From JACMLX01 sp031374935 (GTDB taxonomy: Bacteria; Gemmatimonadota; Gemmatimonadetes; Gemmatimonadales; Gemmatimonadaceae), in contig JANMHB010000025.1 of NCBI GenBank assembly GCA_031374935.1, forward strand, positions 98,741-162,740: a stretch of 64,000 nt of DNA, in the 5' to 3' direction. Position numbers and translations under genes: made by a program. Below the pieces are notes generated by a model. It had not been told where the DNA came from. It did no database searches and worked only from the letters and a program-made list of their open reading frames with translations. Below, piece after piece: positions 8,538-16,430 of this stretch. Position 1 is the stretch's first letter. Every line of letters starts with the position of its first letter.

Positions 8538-10190
8538 CTATGGACGGAAGCGCAGCACCGTCACCGAGTACTTGACGAAGGAGTGATCAAACGATCCGGT
8601 TGCCGCGCCGAGCGCCTTCGACGGAGCATTCGACAGATCTGGCGCCGGATTGATGCGCTCGTTGTACAGCACATCGGTGGTCTCCAGTGACTCGGCATCG
8701 AGGACATCGGCGGAGACCTGCATGGTCTTCGTCAGCCCGGCGAGGTTGATGCGGACGTCGATCGGCGCGCCCGTCTTGTTGATCGCCAGCACGCTGATCG
8801 TGCCGTCCTCGTGGCGCGTGGCGTAGGTGCTGAGCGTCGTCGCGTTCGGCAGGGGCGATTCGACGGGCAACAGGCGGTTGCCGACGGATTTCCACATTTT
8901 GACGGCGTAGTACTGTGGGGCGCGCTTGCCGTTGCTTGCATCGATCAGGCCGTAGTCGGTGCCGTTGCCGGCGCGTCCGTTGGCGAGGTTCCATTGATTC
9001 GCCATGGTGGCGCCGTTCACGGCCAGCTGGCCGATCATGTCGGCGATGAACAGCGCGTTGGCGGCGCGTGTCATCAGCTGCGCGTTGTCCAGGTCCTGAA
9101 ACGCCGCCAGGTTGTATTCCGTCACCGCAATGGGAATTCTGCGGCGTGTGGCAAGGCGATCCATCGCGGCATGGGTCGTCGAGAAGATTTCCTTCCAAAG
9201 CGCCTGCGGCTTGTCGAGAATGGCCGCGGCGTTGGCCGGCTGCTTGTCGAAGCCGTAGCTGTGGATGATGTAGAAATCGAGATTCGCTCCGCCGATCTCG
9301 ATCACCTTGTTCCCCCAGTCCGACCAGTCGCCGGGCCGCGGCACCCCGACCGCCCCGACGAGGATCGTCGAGTCGACCGCACGCATCGCCTTGCGGAACT
9401 CGAGATAGCCTTCCCGCCGGGCCTCTCCACGACCCTTTCCGAGCATGTATTCGCTGGCGTCGCAGGTCCAGACTTCTTCCCAGCCCCAGCTGATGCAGTT
9501 GCTGCCGCCGAAGCCGGGCTTGGCGCCGTAGACCTCGTTGCCGAACTCCCAGAGCTTGATGTAGAAGGGCTCCGGATTGCCCTTTGACGCCCGCAGCTGT
9601 GCCCAGTCGCGGACCCGTTTCCAGTCGCGGCCACGCACGTCCAGCCCGATCACCGTGGTGTCGTTGACCGAACCATTGAAGAACGCCACCAGCGCGGCGG
9701 CTTCCTTCGATGTGCCGTTGAACGAGACCGTCCAGATGGCCTCGCCGCCGGTCGCCTTCACGAAGTTGAGAAAGTCCGTCGGCTTCGACGCCCAGGTCCA
9801 GAAGCAGCCGTTGCTGTCACCGTTCTCGCACTTCAGCCAATCGTAGTGGTTGGCCCAGCTGCCGCCCGGCAGCCGGAGAAACGGCTTGCCCAGCGCCGCG
9901 GTGGTCGCGCGGTTTCGTCCGTCGGCCAGCTGCGACGGATTCACCCATGCGGGAACGTTGGTGCCAAACAGCCGTGGATCGAGCGGCCTGCCCGCGTCCG
10001 TCGCGCGCACGGTGACGATCGACCGTCCGTCAGCGGTGGTGGTCCCAGCAGGCGGCGTCGAGGTGGGCGACGGCACGGAGTCGGCGTTCGACGCTGCCAC
10101 TTCGGGTGAGGCACATCCGGCAAGCGCCAGCAGGAGGGACAGGCCGACGGACCGGGCGACTCGGTGGGACCTGAGCGAGATCATGGGCAT
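8538..10190 (-). CDS. Lipoprotein glycoside hydrolase, GH51-like (clan GH-A)
   Basis: This 550-residue protein begins with a signal ending in LALAGCAS, a clear lipobox. The catalytic domain starts near residue 60 with a DPRLFGTN strand and a LRLPGGSWANHY segment. The likely acid/base Glu lies in LWEFGNEVYG and the likely nucleophile in AVTEYNL, the arrangement of alpha-L-arabinofuranosidase-like GH-A enzymes. The C-terminal 100 residues form the usual beta-sandwich with VLAINKTGAP. The probable role is removing arabinose or a similar side chain from plant or bacterial polysaccharide at the cell surface. GH39 or GH30 remain possible. It lies 34 bp behind the GT2 gene on the same strand. Two in-frame ATGs (10190 and 10184) are close together. 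Confidence 0.8.
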   Translation of the reverse strand: MPMISLRSHRVARSVGLSLLLALAGCASPEVAASNADSVPSPTSTPPAGTTTADGRSIVTVRATDAGRPLDPRLFGTNVPAWVNPSQLADGRNRATTAALGKPFLRLPGGSWANHYDWLKCENGDSNGCFWTWASKPTDFLNFVKATGGEAIWTVSFNGTSKEAAALVAFFNGSVNDTTVIGLDVRGRDWKRVRDWAQLRASKGNPEPFYIKLWEFGNEVYGAKPGFGGSNCISWGWEEVWTCDASEYMLGKGRGEARREGYLEFRKAMRAVDSTILVGAVGVPRPGDWSDWGNKVIEIGGANLDFYIIHSYGFDKQPANAAAILDKPQALWKEIFSTTHAAMDRLATRRRIPIAVTEYNLAAFQDLDNAQLMTRAANALFIADMIGQLAVNGATMANQWNLANGRAGNGTDYGLIDASNGKRAPQYYAVKMWKSVGNRLLPVESPLPNATTLSTYATRHEDGTISVLAINKTGAPIDVRINLAGLTKTMQVSADVLDAESLETTDVLYNERINPAPDLSNAPSKALGAATGSFDHSFVKYSVTVLRFRP

Positions 10191-10224
10191 GAAGACTGAA
10201 GTGGTCCTGCGGTTGAAACGTATT

Positions 10225-11235
10225 TCAGGTCGAGCGTGTCAACACGGCGCGCAATGCGTCCCACGATCCGAGCTGATCGCGCGCGCCTTCAAGATATCGC
10301 AGCTTGTACAAGCCGCTCAGCGCAACCAGCCCAGCCTGCCGCGCCGGTCGCCCAGGCAGGGCGTAAAACACGCTGGCCGTCCGACGGAGCAGCTCCCGGA
10401 CCACAGCCCCGCGGGCTTCGGCGGATAAGGCGAGATCGGCCACCCGTTGCACGGCTCGCCGGCGCGAGGTGTACCCTTCGCCGACGATCGACCATGGCGC
10501 GTGGCCTCGCTGCGCGCGCACCACGTCCAGCTTTCCATACGAGTACGGTACGCGCAGCCACGACTCGAAGGTGCGCACGGGCCGGTGCAGTGCCGCCGGC
10601 ATGGCGTCGAACCGAAAGAAGACGCCACAGTCGCGCTCCATCCGTGCCGCCAGCTCGACGTCTTCCTGTCGGGTGAATCCCTCGTCAAACCCACCGACGG
10701 CCAGCACGTGCTTCCGCCTGACCGAGGCGTTGCCGGTGTAGAAATTGTGCGCGCCACAGGTCTCTTCCGGCCAGATGCCCTTGGCCCAGCTTTCGTACTG
10801 CTTGCGCAGCATGGAATGCTCCCACGCAATCCAGACCGATTCCCGTCCTTCGAGTGACGGGTCCGGAGACATCGGGCCGATCAGGACGAGTTTGTCCTCG
10901 CGCTGGTGTCGTCGGGCATGGGCTTCGAGACAGGTCGGCAGCGGTTCCACGTCATCGTCGATGAAGACGATGACCTCGCCGCAGGCTTCCTCCACCCCGC
11001 GGTTTCTGGCGCGGGCAGGCCCGGCATTGGTCTGGAAGAACGGGCGCAGACGGAATGGCAGCGGCTCGCCGGACCACTTGGACAACATCGCGTCGGTGCC
11101 GTCCGTGGAACCGTCCGAGACCACGATGACCTCGAAGTCTCCGTCCACCATATGCTGGCGCTTGAGTGCCTGCAGGGTCACCAGCAGGCTGTCGCGCCGA
11201 TTGTACGTCGGGATCACAACGCTCAGGAAGGGCAT
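10225..11235 (-). CDS. Glycosyltransferase family 2 (GT-A fold)
   Basis: This 336-residue protein opens with the GT2 signature FLSVVIPTYNRRDSLL, then VVSDGSTDGT and the metal-binding IDDDVEP (DxD). A later ARQED-like acidic motif (TRQEDVELAARM) fits the catalytic base region. The C-terminal 90 residues are basic and amphipathic with no clear transmembrane segment. ATG 11235 was chosen because the GT2 fold starts there; a start 24 codons upstream adds an unrelated tail. It is co-directional with the GH51-like gene 34 bp downstream and probably in one transcript. Donor and acceptor are unknown. Confidence 0.88.
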   Translation of the reverse strand: MPFLSVVIPTYNRRDSLLVTLQALKRQHMVDGDFEVIVVSDGSTDGTDAMLSKWSGEPLPFRLRPFFQTNAGPARARNRGVEEACGEVIVFIDDDVEPLPTCLEAHARRHQREDKLVLIGPMSPDPSLEGRESVWIAWEHSMLRKQYESWAKGIWPEETCGAHNFYTGNASVRRKHVLAVGGFDEGFTRQEDVELAARMERDCGVFFRFDAMPAALHRPVRTFESWLRVPYSYGKLDVVRAQRGHAPWSIVGEGYTSRRRAVQRVADLALSAEARGAVVRELLRRTASVFYALPGRPARQAGLVALSGLYKLRYLEGARDQLGSWDALRAVLTRST

Positions 11236-11613
11236 CGTGGACGTCACGCCGGGGTCACCGCGACCGCCCGTACAGCGGCAACGCATGGCAGCGTGACGTC
11301 GGGGCAAGGAACGGCGATCGGTTCGATATCGGCATCTGGGTGAGGTACACGTCGTTCAGCGACCCGCAGGGCACTGTCCATCGAGCGGGAGGCGGCCATG
11401 TCCCAGAGCCGTCACCGCAAGATAGACCATCACCTGGCGCACTTCGCAACCTGTCAGGCAGAACCGCTCCACGCGTTCGTTGTCCGGCAAATATCGCTCC
11501 ATCCCTGACCGGGCGTGAACTGCTCCCGCCACGGGAGGGAAACAGTCGGCCACGGTGGAGGATAGCCGGAGCGAACGCCGGTGCCGGCCCTCACGGGTGC
11601 GGTCGCCGCCTCG
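11236..11613. other. Intergenic region, nothing recognised
   Basis: This 378-bp gap lies between the GT2 start and the end of the kelch-like gene, both on the minus strand. It should hold the GT2 promoter. Short open frames are present, but none has a recognisable product or a good ribosome binding site. Confidence 0.5.
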
Positions 11614-12723
11614 TCACTTGCCGCAGTCTCTCAGCGGCACACGGATCGCGGCGGGGGTGACTCGCTGCCCCGCCTCCATGCCGCCAATCAGCCACCCCGC
11701 ATCACCGACGATGCTCATCCCGCGATGATCCATCGTCGGCGTCGCGAGGGCCGGCAGGGTTTGCCAGGCGCGGCGGCGCGGATCGAACGACAACACCAGC
11801 GGACTGGGCTGGCTGGGGCGCGCATCGTACCCGATGCCGTTGTAGTTGTATGGGTTGTCGGTGCCACCCGCGAAGACGACCTGCGATCCACAGCGGGCGA
11901 CGGCGGCGCGGTAGAGGGCCGGTCCGGGATGGGCACCGCCCGCCCGCCAGTCGATCACCGTCGGCTTCTTCCGGTCGATCGTCCCGACCCAGACCTGCGG
12001 CGCGACACGGTATTTGGTGACTGCGTTCTGCGGCACCGCGCCGTCGACATACACAATCGTCTGTCCGGCGATCCCCCCGCTGTGCCCGAAGACGCCGCTG
12101 CCGACGATCGGCGACGCGGCGAACCACGCATCGCGCACGGTGTCGTACAACTGCACCAGCTGGACATTGGCAGTATCGTGCCATCCCGAGATCAAATAGA
12201 CCAGCGAATCGCGATAGACCACGCTGACCGCGTCGTCCACCGCCACCGGGATGTCAGCCCCGCTCGACCAGAGATTGAGCCGCGGTTCCAGAATGTCGAC
12301 GTTCGCCACCGACCGTTCTGCGCCGGTGGAATCGACCGTATACCCGCCAAAGACGAAGAGTCGACCGCGCACCACCTGCGCCGTGGCCGCGAGACGACCG
12401 ACTGCGCCGGGCACAGCCGACATCGTGCGCCAACGCGGACTTCCAGGAGACCAGGCGTGCGCGCGGCGGGTGATGCCACTCCACCGTTTCGTGCTGTCCA
12501 TGCCGAGGACGGAAAAGACCCAGGGTGCGCCGTCGATCACGCCGCTGGCCGTCGCGGCGTTGGTCACCGGAATGGGCAGGGCAGGGACAACTTGGGCGAC
12601 GCAGCGATCACGCGCCCCAAGTGTGATGACGCACAGCACGAGCAGCGGCCGCAACGTACGGGTCGAATGACGCGATGAACCCGCGTGCGTCAGCGCGGCT
12701 GTGTGGTGCGACGGATGGCGCAT
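11614..12723 (-). CDS. Secreted kelch-repeat-like beta-propeller protein
   Basis: This 369-residue protein has a hydrophobic export signal around residues 25-42 (LRPLLVLCVITLGA). The body shows several kelch-like blades, each with a glycine pair before a strand and a Trp further on: FVFGGYTVDST, VYLISGWHDT, VVFAGGTDNPYN and GWLIGGMEAG. Kelch propellers bind ligands or proteins; a few are oxidases, but the residues of galactose oxidase are not evident here. The role is unknown and probably extracytoplasmic. It stands alone on the minus strand, 57 bp upstream of the macro-domain gene's 3' end. Confidence 0.75.
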   Translation of the reverse strand: MRHPSHHTAALTHAGSSRHSTRTLRPLLVLCVITLGARDRCVAQVVPALPIPVTNAATASGVIDGAPWVFSVLGMDSTKRWSGITRRAHAWSPGSPRWRTMSAVPGAVGRLAATAQVVRGRLFVFGGYTVDSTGAERSVANVDILEPRLNLWSSGADIPVAVDDAVSVVYRDSLVYLISGWHDTANVQLVQLYDTVRDAWFAASPIVGSGVFGHSGGIAGQTIVYVDGAVPQNAVTKYRVAPQVWVGTIDRKKPTVIDWRAGGAHPGPALYRAAVARCGSQVVFAGGTDNPYNYNGIGYDARPSQPSPLVLSFDPRRRAWQTLPALATPTMDHRGMSIVGDAGWLIGGMEAGQRVTPAAIRVPLRDCGK

Positions 12724-12780
12724 GCCCGCAACGTAGCGCGCCCGACTGCGCAGCAGGATGCCCGGCCGCGCAGCGCTGCG

Positions 12781-13269
12781 TCAGGCGCCAGGTTCGCGCG
12801 CCTTGAGTCCTTTCTGATACGTCGTGTAGACGAACACGGGAAGGTCCAGGTCGCCAAGATGCTTCTCGATCACGGGGCGGACATCGGTCCACTCGAGGCT
12901 GCCGGCTCCAGTGGCCAGGCGCGGTAGCGCGAGGCTGCGGACGTGGTCCTTCTCGAGTTCATGCCGGAGCCGCTTGAGCGCGTGACTCAGATGCGCCAGC
13001 GTGGCGCGACCTGATGATTGCGATGCGTACTCCCCCTCCTGCGTCATCAGATTGTAGATCGTCCGGCCCTCGGCGTTGCGGAACGTCCAGAGTTCGCCGG
13101 GATTCGGGTGTGTCTGGTGCGCGTAGTGCCGAAAGTCCTTCGCCATCGATGGCCAGAGCTCACGCAGCGCACGCGCCAGCCCGACATCGAAGTGATCATT
13201 GGGGGACACGCCGTGGGCAATGGCCTGCGCGTCGCTGAGAAGAATGTCGCCCTGCACCTCGTGGATCAT
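12781..13269 (-). CDS. Macro-domain protein (ADP-ribose binding or hydrolysing)
   Basis: This 162-residue protein is a stand-alone macro domain. It opens with VQGDILLSDAQAIAHGVSPN, corresponding to the GDI strand and the ADP-ribose binding loop, followed by an FDVGLARAL helix. It ends with LALPRLATGAGSLEW and DLPVFVYT, the second binding loop and final strand. Macro domains bind ADP-ribose and many remove it from proteins, nucleic acids or O-acetyl-ADP-ribose. The loop reads AHGVSPN where many hydrolases have a VNAAN-like sequence, so activity is uncertain. ATG 13269 is preceded by GGAG at good spacing. No DarT-like toxin sits beside it. A 19-bp palindrome lies 101 bp upstream. Confidence 0.8.
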   Translation of the reverse strand: MIHEVQGDILLSDAQAIAHGVSPNDHFDVGLARALRELWPSMAKDFRHYAHQTHPNPGELWTFRNAEGRTIYNLMTQEGEYASQSSGRATLAHLSHALKRLRHELEKDHVRSLALPRLATGAGSLEWTDVRPVIEKHLGDLDLPVFVYTTYQKGLKAREPGA

Positions 13270-13760
13270 TCGTGCTCCGTGAGATGGCTCGACCGCTGAA
13301 GCAGTGTTGGTATCACACTGGCTGATTCCGGAATGTCCTTCAGCAGACGTCAACTGCTGTCCGGGCAGCACCTGACAGTCTGTCAGGTATTCGTGGGGGC
13401 CTCGCGGGCGCTGCACGTGCAGCGCCGGCAAGATCATTCGGTGCGCCGGGCTTCCCGTGCGGCGTCAGGCTGACGCGAATGGAGCGACGTCGGCACCGCC
13501 GTTTCGTCAGTTCGCGCATTGCACCAGACCCACTCACCGATGGTGTCGCGCGCCAGCAGGCGACTTGCCAATGTCGCGGACTCGGTCGCCTGCGCGTTCT
13601 GCGACGGGGATTCGTCGACAACGCGGTGACGTCGCGCGGAGGATGACAGGGCAAGTCTCTGGACGAAGGGACGAGGCAAGCCCGGTCCGCTGCAGCCCTG
13701 GCTCGGGCAGTGGGTCGCGGCAGCCGATAGTTCGATGGGGCCCGTCCGCGGCACGATGGA
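13270..13760. other. Intergenic region with palindromic elements
   Basis: This 491-bp gap holds a perfect 19-bp palindrome (13370-13388) and a short palindrome ATTCCGGAAT (13325-13334). Both are upstream of the macro-domain gene on the minus strand. A minus-strand frame at 13434-13754 could encode 106 residues, but it has low-complexity composition and no recognisable domain. I do not call it a gene. Confidence 0.5.
13370..13388. promoter_or_regulatory. Perfect 19-bp palindrome, probable repressor operator
   Basis: ACCTGACAG-T-CTGTCAGGT is a perfect 9+1+9 palindrome, centred about 110 bp upstream of the macro-domain start. Its shape (TGACAG-N-CTGTCA core) resembles operators bound by TetR-type dimers. 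The regulator that binds it is not identified in the window. Confidence 0.55.
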
Positions 13761-14228
13761 CTACGGGCTTCCGCCCACTCGACGGGTTGTCACGCTCGTG
13801 ACGATGCGCCCGAGCCGGGTGAGACTCAGCCCGTCAATGAGCACCGGTTGATGCTGCGGTCGATATACCACGCGGAAGAGTGAGTCGATTCGCGCGTGCT
13901 GCGCCGAGTCCCGGTAGGTGGTGATCTCGAGCAGATCCCATGTGGAGTCGGCAGGAGTGCCGCGCAGCAGGACGAAATCCTCGAGATGTCCTGCTGCGCG
14001 CGCGCGCGCGTCCATTGCGAACCAATTGCGTTCGATGAACTGCGCCAGCTGTTCCACGCGCCCCGGTTGTGCCTTGAGGTAGGTCAGCTGCCAGATGCTG
14101 CCGCTCGGCGCCGGGCCGGGTTGCGCCCGCAGCAGAGGCGCCGCCAGTGTCAGCGCGAGGCCGAGTGCCAGCAGGGCACCACGATCGTATCCGCCGCGGT
14201 GCCGGCAGTCAGTCGCGCTCGTGCGCAT
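13761..14228 (-). CDS. Exported protein of unknown function
   Basis: This 155-residue protein has an N-terminal signal (LLALGLALTLAAPLLRA, residues 18-34). The mature part is short and alternates predicted strands and helices, with motifs such as IWQLTYLKAQPG and WDLLEITTYRDS. It could be a dimeric alpha-beta barrel (NIPSNAP/EthD-like), but I cannot assign it. The last 20 residues are basic. Start chosen at ATG 14228 because the signal peptide begins there; longer in-frame starts add Arg/Ser-rich sequence. Confidence 0.6.
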   Translation of the reverse strand: MRTSATDCRHRGGYDRGALLALGLALTLAAPLLRAQPGPAPSGSIWQLTYLKAQPGRVEQLAQFIERNWFAMDARARAAGHLEDFVLLRGTPADSTWDLLEITTYRDSAQHARIDSLFRVVYRPQHQPVLIDGLSLTRLGRIVTSVTTRRVGGSP

Positions 14229-14614
14229 CGTCGCGCGACTCGTCACCTTGCCGCATCGCGGCACGAAGCGCGCGCCGATTCGCGACGACTCGCGGCGCAG
14301 TACGGACTCAGACCGTTCGCAGCAGTTGTCTCTTGTGGCATGAGCGGGTCGCGGGCAAGAAAAGCGGTGGCAGGGCAGGTCTCGATCTCGCAGTGCTGCA
14401 GAATCGCCCGGTTGTCTCCGTTTTGGAAGGAACCGGCTGCGCAGCGGGTGTGCCGAGGCGAGTGGAACCTTCGGACTCATCCGTCGTACGGAGGGCGGAC
14501 GAGCGGCAGGGCCGCTCGCACCGTCGGGGCCGCATACGCGTCGATGGCGCCGCGTTACTTTCTGCCCGTGGTGCCACCGCACGCACGGTCCAACCCCTGA
14601 TCCGGAGCTGTCAC
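14229..14614. other. Divergent intergenic region
   Basis: This 386-bp gap separates two divergent genes for small exported proteins. It should hold both promoters. I recognise no tRNA, strong hairpin or coding sequence in it. Confidence 0.45.
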
Positions 14615-15061
14615 TTGATCGTGAACCCCATGCGCCACGCGCTCCGTGCGGCTGCGCTGCTGGTTGTCGTTGCGCTGCCGCTGGCAGGTCAGAAGAAGGC
14701 GAAGGCATCACCGGCCGCGACCGCAGCCGAGCCTGAGCTGATCGGCATTTGGAGCGGCTCGGCAACCGTGCCCCTCGGCGACAGCACGATCGTGGTGCCG
14801 GTGACCTACACCTTCACGCAGAGTGGACCGACGGTGGCCGGTACGGCGATGGTGCCAGGCCAGGGCTCGGGCCCGATCGGACACGTGATGCGTGACGGCA
14901 GCCGGCTGCGCTTTCGGGTCACTGCGCCGGAAGGCAAGCTGCTCGAACATGATGGCCAGTTTTCCGGCGACGGTCTGATCGAGGGAATGGTGAACTTGAA
15001 CAATCAGCCTGTCGCGAAGTTCCGGATCACGCCACGCAAGGCGCCGGTGCCGGCGAAGTAG
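14615..15061 (+). CDS. Small exported protein of unknown function
   Basis: This protein has 148 residues from a TTG at 14615, which sits 7 nt behind a GGAG (14604-14607). An in-frame ATG at 14630 lacks a ribosome binding site but would keep the signal peptide (ALRAAALLVVVALPLAG). The mature part has a GIWSGSATVPLG strand followed by repeated beta-strands (TYTFTQSGPTVAGTA, LRFRVTAPEGKL). This resembles small periplasmic beta-barrel or lipocalin-like proteins of unknown role. It ends 2 bp before the end of the convergent PqiA-like gene. Confidence 0.65.
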   Translation: MIVNPMRHALRAAALLVVVALPLAGQKKAKASPAATAAEPELIGIWSGSATVPLGDSTIVVPVTYTFTQSGPTVAGTAMVPGQGSGPIGHVMRDGSRLRFRVTAPEGKLLEHDGQFSGDGLIEGMVNLNNQPVAKFRITPRKAPVPAK

Positions 15062-15063
15062 CG

Positions 15064-15585
15064 TCAGCGCTCCGCGGCCGTAGCGGCTGCCGCGGATGAT
15101 GGCGGGTCGATGTGAAGCAGCTGGAACGCCGCATTCGATACGAGGCAATACGCGGCGAAGTAGTAGAAACCCAGGCCCGCGATCGCCGACAGGTTGGCGG
15201 TGCCCTTGGCCACGAGCAGGGCGATCAGCATGCCGACCGCGAAGACATCGGCCATCGACCATTTGCTGATGGCCTGCACCAGCAGGTAGAGCCGATGCGA
15301 GAGTGCCGACCCGCGCCGCGCGAAGATCGGGACCAGCAGTGCGGCCTTGGTGAGGGGAATCAGCACGCTGAAGAGCAGGATCAGTCCTGCCACGAACAGA
15401 TTGCCCGAGGCACGCAGGCTCTGAATGGCGCCGACGACGCTGCGCGTTTCGTTGGTCAGCTGTCGCGTGACGCCGAAGAGGTCCATCGTGGCGCGAATGG
15501 TCAGCGCGGGTAGCGTGAGCCCTGGCCAGAGAAGCGCCAGCGAAACGAGCGCGAGGAAAATCGCGAGGCGGTTGCGGAGAGACAT
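15064..15585 (-). CDS. Paraquat-inducible protein A-like membrane protein
   Basis: This 173-residue protein has about four hydrophobic segments (near 8-25, 62-82, 112-130 and 135-150), and its spacing matches one PqiA module. The conserved GNLFVAGLILLFSVLIPLTK and SKWSMADVFAVG motifs are characteristic of the family. PqiA proteins are inner-membrane partners in lipid transport and envelope stress systems. No pqiB or MCE-domain gene is adjacent, so this orphan may work alone or with distant partners. It lies 63 bp after the cyclophilin on the same strand. Confidence 0.82.
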   Translation of the reverse strand: MSLRNRLAIFLALVSLALLWPGLTLPALTIRATMDLFGVTRQLTNETRSVVGAIQSLRASGNLFVAGLILLFSVLIPLTKAALLVPIFARRGSALSHRLYLLVQAISKWSMADVFAVGMLIALLVAKGTANLSAIAGLGFYYFAAYCLVSNAAFQLLHIDPPSSAAAATAAER

Positions 15586-15648
15586 GGCCTCGAGCTTAAC
15601 GACCGCGCGCGGTCGCGGCCAGCCGAGATGCAGCGAGCGGCGCCGAGT

Positions 15649-16374
15649 TCAACGCTTCGGTCGCGCAGTCACCCGCAGAATCCGGTCGAGCTTCGGATAG
15701 GTCGCGTCCATGAACCGATTGCCGCCACGTTCGAGCGGCCCCTGCCGGCCCTGTCGCACGCCACTGCCGGATTCCTCGCCGTACCCGCCGTAGAGGCTGT
15801 CGAGAACCGCCATCCCCTCGATCACCGTTCCGAGAATCGTGAATGGCTCGGCGTCGTTCCGCGGATTGTCGGCGAGATTCACATAGAGTTGGGTATTACG
15901 CGTGTTCCCGTGACCGGGGCCTTCGTACGAAAAGGCGACGGTGCCGCGTCGGTTGTGTGACCGTGGCGGGTCATCAGCCAGATAGCGTCCCTTCCACGCC
16001 GCATTCACGGCGGAGTCGCCGTGCAGTCCCCATTGTGCGATGTAGCCGGTGCGGACGCGGTGGAACCGTGTGTCGTCGTAGTAGCCCACGCGAGCCAGGT
16101 TATAGAGACGATCCGCTCCGATTGGCCCCCAGGCCCGTACCAGTTCGATCACGAAGACGCCCCTGGTGGTTTCGAAGCGAAGGTGTGAGACGTCGGGTGC
16201 CGGTGCGCGCCACTCCGCCGCCGCCGGGTCGAGGAGCAGCTTGCGCGTGGCCGATGGGGCGGGAGGGGCCGATGCCGGTCGCGGGCCGCGGCACGCCGCG
16301 AGCGATAGCAGTACTGCGACGAAACAGATCGCGGGGTATCGCGTTCGTGCGCGCTGCGGCTCGCGAGTCCGCAT
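15649..16374 (-). CDS. Cyclophilin-type peptidyl-prolyl isomerase, exported lipoprotein
   Basis: This 241-residue protein starts with a signal ending in LLSLAACRG, a lipobox. The cyclophilin domain begins at about residue 65 (LRFETTRGVFVIELV). It shows GYYDDTRFHRV, the conserved Phe-His-Arg active-site strand, and RGTVAFSYEG and TQLYVNLADN, the usual core with Gln and Asn contacts. It should catalyse prolyl isomerisation to help fold exported proteins. The Arg of FHR fits an active enzyme. It is co-directional with the upstream FAD dehydrogenase (56 bp away) and the downstream PqiA-like gene. Confidence 0.85.
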   Translation of the reverse strand: MRTREPQRARTRYPAICFVAVLLSLAACRGPRPASAPPAPSATRKLLLDPAAAEWRAPAPDVSHLRFETTRGVFVIELVRAWGPIGADRLYNLARVGYYDDTRFHRVRTGYIAQWGLHGDSAVNAAWKGRYLADDPPRSHNRRGTVAFSYEGPGHGNTRNTQLYVNLADNPRNDAEPFTILGTVIEGMAVLDSLYGGYGEESGSGVRQGRQGPLERGGNRFMDATYPKLDRILRVTARPKR

Positions 16375-16430
16375 GAAGTGCACGTCGTCGCTGGCTCGCA
16401 CGATGCGCGGATGTCGTGGCTGCTGCCGCA

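Noticed and set aside
11356..11553. Possible 65-residue minus-strand gene between the GT2 and kelch genes
   Set aside because: It has no homology I recognise, no good ribosome binding site, and lies in an intergenic gap that should hold the GT2 promoter.
13434..13754. Possible 106-residue minus-strand gene in the macro-domain intergenic region
   Set aside because: The composition is Ser/Arg/Thr-rich without a domain, and no ribosome binding site was found.
14229..14614. Possible tRNA in the 14.2-14.6 kb gap
   Set aside because: No cloverleaf arms or T-loop consensus could be found by eye.
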